Shown one piece after another: positions 7,025-9,967 of a stretch of 9,967 nt of DNA. Positions within the stretch are counted from its first letter, which is position 1. Every line of letters starts with the position of its first letter. A model generated the notes under the pieces. That model was not told the DNA's origin. It searched no databases and saw only the letters and a program-made list of their open reading frames with translations. Source of the DNA: Leptolyngbyaceae cyanobacterium SM1_3_5 (GTDB lineage Bacteria; Cyanobacteriota; Cyanobacteriia; Elainellales; Elainellaceae); the NCBI GenBank assembly GCA_012031475.1, contig JAAUTJ010000123.1:1-9967 (forward strand). The letters are read 5' to 3'. A program made the position numbers and the translations under genes.

Positions 7025-7336
7025 GTGAACGTTTTTGGAATTGGCTTGCCGGAAATGGCGCTGATTATGATCGTCGCCCTGCTCGTCTTTGGGCCAAAGA
7101 AGCTGCCCGAAATTGGTCGCAGCATGGGCAAAGCGATCAAAGGCTTCCAAGACGCCTCCAAAGAATTTGAAACCGAATTCAAGCGCGAAGCCGATCGCAT
7201 CGAAAAGCCCAGCCCAACCACGATGCAGGCCAAGCTGGAAGAACCCGAACCGAAAGCGATCGCGTCGAGTGAACCAGTAGAGTCGGAAACGCAAGACGCC
7301 GAAATTGTCGAAGAGCCGTCGCAACAGCCCAGCTAG
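7025..7336 (+). CDS. tatA: Sec-independent (Tat) translocase subunit TatA/E
   Basis: The GTG start at 7025 is placed by the strong GGAGG at 7012-7016, 8 bases upstream; an in-frame TTG at 7007 would add six residues and overlap that site. The protein has 103 aa. Residues 4-22 are the single membrane segment (FGIGLPEMALIMIVALLVF), with Glu10 at the position known to matter in plant Tha4/Hcf106. The hinge FGPKKLPE (22-29) and the amphipathic helix GRSMGKAIKGFQDASKEF follow. The C-terminus is acidic and proline-rich, as usual. TatA oligomers form the pore through which folded twin-arginine proteins cross the thylakoid and cytoplasmic membranes; in cyanobacteria one TatA/B-like protein may serve more than one role, so TatB is a possible label. 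The stop is separated from pth by 2 bases, implying one transcript. Confidence 0.93.
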   Translation: MNVFGIGLPEMALIMIVALLVFGPKKLPEIGRSMGKAIKGFQDASKEFETEFKREADRIEKPSPTTMQAKLEEPEPKAIASSEPVESETQDAEIVEEPSQQPS

Positions 7337-7338
7337 TC

Positions 7339-7953
7339 ATGACGGAATCTGCGGCAATCGTCATTCCACAGTTAATCGTGGGCTTAGGCAATCCGGGCGC
7401 AAAATACGATCGCACTCGCCACAACATTGGATTTGAGGCGATCGATCGGCTGGCGCAAACCTGGAAAATTTCGCTGAGCGAAAACCGCAAATTTCAAGGA
7501 CTGTTTGGCGAAGGAACCTTCGGGGCGCAAAAAATTCGCCTGCTCAAGCCCACGACCTACATGAACCTGTCCGGCCAGTCGATTCGCGCCGTCTTGGACT
7601 GGTACAAGCTGCCGCCCGAATCCGTTCTGGTGATCTACGACGACATGGATTTGCCCGTCGGCAAGCTGCGCCTGAGACTTTCCGGGTCGGCAGGCGGACA
7701 AAACGGCATGAAATCCGCCATTTCCCACTTGGGAACCCAAGACTTTCCCCGCCTCCGCATCGGCATCGGCAACAAAGGAGAAAAAGCAGCCGTCGGCCAC
7801 GTCCTCGGCCACTTCTCCCCCACCGAAACGAAAGCGATCAGCGAAGTTCTCGATCTCACCATCAGCGCGATCGAACTTAGCCTTAAACAAGGCGTCTCGA
7901 AAGCGATGAGTTTGTACAACAATCGATCGATCGAGCTTCCGCCAGCAAGCTAG
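7339..7953 (+). CDS. pth: Peptidyl-tRNA hydrolase
   Basis: This 204-aa protein begins 2 bases after the tatA stop, so it is probably co-transcribed and translationally coupled. The motifs are those of bacterial Pth: VGLGNPGAKYDRTRHNIGF, with Asn18 and the catalytic His28 (equivalent to His20 in E. coli); PTTYMNLSG with Asn76; YDDMDLPVG with Asp101; and GGQNGMKSAISHLG with Asn122. It cleaves the ester bond of peptidyl-tRNA released prematurely from ribosomes, recycling tRNA in the cytoplasm. Length is normal (about 190-205 aa) with a short N-terminal extension. The reading frame is intact, unlike those of the four genes before it. A 203-aa frame on the opposite strand is a shadow. Confidence 0.97.
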   Translation: MTESAAIVIPQLIVGLGNPGAKYDRTRHNIGFEAIDRLAQTWKISLSENRKFQGLFGEGTFGAQKIRLLKPTTYMNLSGQSIRAVLDWYKLPPESVLVIYDDMDLPVGKLRLRLSGSAGGQNGMKSAISHLGTQDFPRLRIGIGNKGEKAAVGHVLGHFSPTETKAISEVLDLTISAIELSLKQGVSKAMSLYNNRSIELPPAS

Positions 7954-7996
7954 AAATGGCAGGAGGCAGCGGGCAAAGGGTTTGTGAGCAATCAAC

Positions 7997-8524
7997 TCAC
8001 ATCACTTGCGAAACGGTCTGCTCGATCGTCTGTCGCTGTTCGGCATCGTAGCTCCAGCGATCGAGAAACGCCTTGTACTCGCCTTGTCCTGTTGCCGCGC
8101 TTTCGTGGAGTTTTTGAGCGAGATCGCGGGTTTGCGGCAGGTTCAGCAGACGGATCAGGTGGAGCGATCGCCTTTGCACCCGATCTGACCCTTCAGCCGC
8201 GCCTTCATCCTGATTGCGGCGGTGGTGAACGGCCATTGCTGCGGACATGGCTAAATTTTTGACCAAGAGTTCGGAAACGATGTCAGGAGACGATCGCAAA
8301 GCGGTTACAATCGCCTCGGATGGCTGGTCTGCCAGCGATCGATCATCACTTAAAAAGGTGACAAAAAAGCCGCGTGCGCCGTTTTCAGTGGCGACAAGAC
8401 CAGTAACCATTGACTCAATTTCGGCATCTGCCAGATCGCTGGATCGATCGAGCAGCGTTTGCGTCAGGGCGATCGCATTGGGAAACGAGAGATTTTCAGG
8501 GACTTGCAAAGAATTTTCGGGCAT
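7997..8524 (-). CDS. Conserved cyanobacterial protein of unknown function
   Basis: This 175-aa protein is read from ATG 8524. Upstream in-frame TTG (8578) and ATG (8566) codons are rejected because a -35/-10 pair at 8578-8551 lies over them, which would place transcription start near 8544. No clear Shine-Dalgarno precedes 8524, which is not rare in cyanobacteria. The protein is soluble, mostly helical and has no signal peptide or membrane segment. Conserved-looking stretches are TGLVATENGARGFFVTFLSD, SELLVKNLAMSAAMAVHHRR and YKAFLDRWSYDAEQRQTIEQ. From memory this matches proteins found widely and almost only in cyanobacteria, without known function. It converges on pth (43 bases between the stops, no terminator seen) and diverges from ruvB, sharing a 144-base control region. 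Confidence 0.8.
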   Translation of the reverse strand: MPENSLQVPENLSFPNAIALTQTLLDRSSDLADAEIESMVTGLVATENGARGFFVTFLSDDRSLADQPSEAIVTALRSSPDIVSELLVKNLAMSAAMAVHHRRNQDEGAAEGSDRVQRRSLHLIRLLNLPQTRDLAQKLHESAATGQGEYKAFLDRWSYDAEQRQTIEQTVSQVM

Positions 8525-8550
8525 AATCAGCACGAAAGAGCCACAGTCTG

Positions 8551-8578
8551 ATAGTATCGCACCCATTAACACTGGCAA
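8551..8578 (-). promoter_or_regulatory. Predicted sigma-70 promoter of the divergent conserved gene
   Basis: On the minus strand TTGCCA (8578-8573) is followed after 16 bases by TACTAT (8556-8551), close to TTGACA/TATAAT. It fits initiation near 8544, about 20 bases before ATG 8524. The LexA-like site at 8584-8597 lies just upstream of this -35. Confidence 0.5.
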
Positions 8579-8583
8579 AAATT

Positions 8584-8597
8584 AGTACAGTTGTCCG
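8584..8597 (+). promoter_or_regulatory. LexA-like (SOS) box upstream of ruvB
   Basis: AGTACAGTTGTCCG fits the published cyanobacterial LexA consensus RGTACNNNDGTWCB (recalled from Anabaena work) at all positions but one: C stands where W is expected. It lies 72 bases before the ruvB start, and ruvB is a DNA-repair gene controlled by LexA in many bacteria. A second AGTACAGTT begins at 8606, 22 bases downstream (two helical turns), but lacks the other half-site. LexA in some cyanobacteria does not run a classical SOS response, so the regulatory meaning is an inference. Confidence 0.45.
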
Positions 8598-8668
8598 AAA
8601 TGCAGAGTACAGTTAAGCAAAGAGCGATTCCAGTCGGCAGTTTGCCCAAGCGCGATCGGAGGTGAGAC

Positions 8669-9799
8669 ATGGCGATAATCTCTTCCAAACAGCAGGAGCC
8701 ATCTGAGCAGCCATCGTCAGAACAGTTATCTTCTAAACAGCCGCGATCGCGCTCCAAGAAAGCTGCCGTTCAGCCGCCGACCGAAGATTTGCTTCAACCC
8801 GCTGTCACGCTGGATGAATACGGCAAGCAAGAAGAAAAGCTGCGTCCTCAGCACTTGGCCGAATATGTCGGGCAAAAAGACCTCCGAGAAGTGCTGAACA
8901 TCGCAATTCAGGCGGCACAGGCGCGGCAAGAACCGCTCGACCACCTTTTGCTCTACGGTCCGCCCGGACTTGGCAAAACCACGATGTCGCTGATTTTGGC
9001 AACCGAGATGGGCGTTAATTGCAAAATCACCAGCGCACCCGCCCTGGAGCGTCCCCGCGATATCGTCGGTCTGCTGATCAACTTGCAGCCCGGAGACGTT
9101 TTATTTATCGATGAAATTCACCGTTTGCCGAAAGTCACTGAGGAAATTCTCTATCCGGCAATGGAAGATTTTCGACTCGACATTACGATCGGCAAAGGTC
9201 AAAGTGCCCGGACTCAAGTTCTTCCGCTGAAGCAATTTACTCTAGTGGGGGCAACCACGCGAGTCGGGGCGCTCAGTTCGCCCTTGCGCGATCGATTCGG
9301 CCTCGTCCAACGCCTGCGCTTCTACGAACACGACGAACTGACACAAATCGTTCTACGCACCGCCAGTATTCTGAATACGCCAATTCAGCCAGACGGCGCG
9401 GCAGAAATTGCCCGTCGAGCGCGAGGGACACCCCGAATCGCCAATCGCCTCTTGCGCCGAGTGCGCGACTACATTCAGGTGAAGCAGGTCGCCACAATCA
9501 ACGAAGCGATCGCTGCCGAAGCGCTTCAGCTATTCAACGTTGACCCCAGTGGACTCGACTGGACAGACCGCAAAATGCTCAGCGTCATGATCGAAAATTT
9601 TGGCGGTGGGCCTGTGGGACTCGATACGATCGCCGCCGTGACCGGAGAAGATTCGCAGACGATCGAAGAAGTCTATGAACCCTACCTGATGCAGCTTGGC
9701 TACCTCCAGCGCACCCCAAGAGGCCGAATCGCCACGCCTGCCGCCTGGAAACACATGGGCTATTCGCCGCCCGACAGCCAGCTTCCCCTGGTACTCTAA
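8669..9799 (+). CDS. ruvB: Holliday junction branch-migration helicase RuvB
   Basis: This 376-aa protein begins at ATG 8669 after a strong GGAGGTGA site. With RuvA it drives ATP-dependent branch migration of Holliday junctions in recombinational repair. Visible motifs are Walker A GPPGLGKTT (97-105), Walker B LFIDEIHR (Asp148, Glu149), sensor 1 GATTR (194-198), the arginine-finger region LRDRFG (206-211) and sensor 2 GTPR (253-256). The C-terminal winged-helix DNA-binding domain includes GGGPVGLDTIAAVTGED and YLQRTPRGR. Residues 1 to ~50 form a Ser/Gln/Lys-rich, probably disordered extension not found in E. coli RuvB but usual in cyanobacteria. The frame is intact. ruvA is not adjacent, also usual in this group. 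A LexA-like box precedes the gene. Confidence 0.97.
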   Translation: MAIISSKQQEPSEQPSSEQLSSKQPRSRSKKAAVQPPTEDLLQPAVTLDEYGKQEEKLRPQHLAEYVGQKDLREVLNIAIQAAQARQEPLDHLLLYGPPGLGKTTMSLILATEMGVNCKITSAPALERPRDIVGLLINLQPGDVLFIDEIHRLPKVTEEILYPAMEDFRLDITIGKGQSARTQVLPLKQFTLVGATTRVGALSSPLRDRFGLVQRLRFYEHDELTQIVLRTASILNTPIQPDGAAEIARRARGTPRIANRLLRRVRDYIQVKQVATINEAIAAEALQLFNVDPSGLDWTDRKMLSVMIENFGGGPVGLDTIAAVTGEDSQTIEEVYEPYLMQLGYLQRTPRGRIATPAAWKHMGYSPPDSQLPLVL

Positions 9800-9822
9800 G
9801 GGCAGTTGCGATCGAACCTGTC

Positions 9823-9967
9823 ATGCTGCGATTTTTGCTTGTCTGCGCCTTGTGCTTATTCTTGTGGACTGCGCCCGCTTGGGCTGAAGTGACGCTCGAA
9901 CCCGCTCAGCTTGAAGAACTCCGCCAGCAGGCATTTTCCGCCACAAACAGCGGAGACTTCGCCAAGG
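9823..9967 (+). CDS. Secreted or thylakoid-lumen small protein, probably TPR-type, cut by the window end
   Basis: The frame opens at ATG 9823, 23 bases after the ruvB stop, and runs off the right edge (48 codons seen). Residues 1-21 are a clear signal peptide (LRFLLVCALCLFLWTAPAWA), with a cut after AWA. The mature part begins EVTLEPAQLEELRQQAF and reaches SATNSGDFAK, which resembles the first helix pair of a tetratricopeptide repeat (the A-x-x-x-G-D-F/Y-x-x-A pattern). Cyanobacterial ruvB is often followed by a TPR-containing exported protein, which agrees. No strong Shine-Dalgarno is seen. The short spacing suggests co-transcription with ruvB. Confidence 0.6.
   Translation, partial: MLRFLLVCALCLFLWTAPAWAEVTLEPAQLEELRQQAFSATNSGDFAK

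Noticed and set aside
7384..7995. Minus-strand 203-codon frame
   Set aside because: Antisense shadow of pth, whose catalytic motifs are all present on the plus strand.
8525..8578. Upstream TTG/ATG starts for the conserved minus-strand gene
   Set aside because: A good -35/-10 pair overlies this stretch, so it is likely promoter and leader.
8606..8619. Second AGTACAGTT as a complete LexA box
   Set aside because: The second half-site (GTWC) is missing; only a half-site repeat is supported.
1..9967. CRISPR array, transposase, integrase, tRNA or rRNA
   Set aside because: None seen on reading both strands: no regularly spaced repeats, transposase motifs or cloverleaf sequence. HIP1 octamers are dispersed, not arrayed.

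Overview
The window has two unlike parts that meet at about 1970-1999. Bases 1 to ~1970 are GC-rich by eye (roughly 60-65%), contain no copy of the cyanobacterial octamer GCGATCGC (HIP1), and carry three minus-strand reading frames. The C-terminal Asp/Asn-rich repeats of the middle one (DCNAN and NAVPDECE) recall secreted proteins of Planctomycetota, Myxococcota and similar lineages. From about 2000 to the end the DNA has intermediate GC (about 50-55%) and carries about 23 HIP1 octamers by my reading, roughly one per 350 bp. Its genes (sterol desaturase/SDR fusion, tatA-pth pair, ruvB followed by a small secreted protein) are typical of a filamentous or unicellular cyanobacterium. The most economical reading is a cyanobacterial contig with a foreign segment at its left end, either an assembly chimera or contaminant or, less likely, a recent horizontal acquisition.

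Left segment (minus strand, read right to left): the last 63 codons of a MOSC-domain protein, cut at the junction; a complete 444-aa secreted protein with a caspase-like (clan CD) His/Cys pair and a dockerin-like Ca-binding tail; and the first 87 codons of an unidentified exported or membrane-anchored protein that runs off the left edge.

Cyanobacterial segment: a minus-strand sterol desaturase/short-chain dehydrogenase fusion broken by a 1-nt deletion; a divergently transcribed plus-strand S10 serine carboxypeptidase-like gene, also broken by a 1-nt deletion; a tandem pair of paralogous exported proteins of unknown function, the first broken by a 1-nt insertion and the second apparently shifted by a 1-nt deletion near its C-terminus; then the intact plus-strand pair tatA-pth (Sec-independent translocase subunit, peptidyl-tRNA hydrolase); a convergent minus-strand conserved cyanobacterial protein; the divergent ruvB (Holliday-junction helicase) preceded by a near-match to the cyanobacterial LexA box; and the start of a small secreted, probably TPR-type, protein cut by the right edge.

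Four separate single-base indels fall in four consecutive genes between 2.56 and 6.83 kb, and each is repaired by one base with excellent continuity to homologues or to the neighbouring paralogue. That clustering suggests residual sequencing indels more than gene decay. I see no CRISPR array, transposase, tRNA or rRNA. I did not recognise an undescribed system as such. The most original material is the duplicated exported-protein pair, the secreted clan CD-like protein, and the LexA-like site between ruvB and its divergent neighbour.
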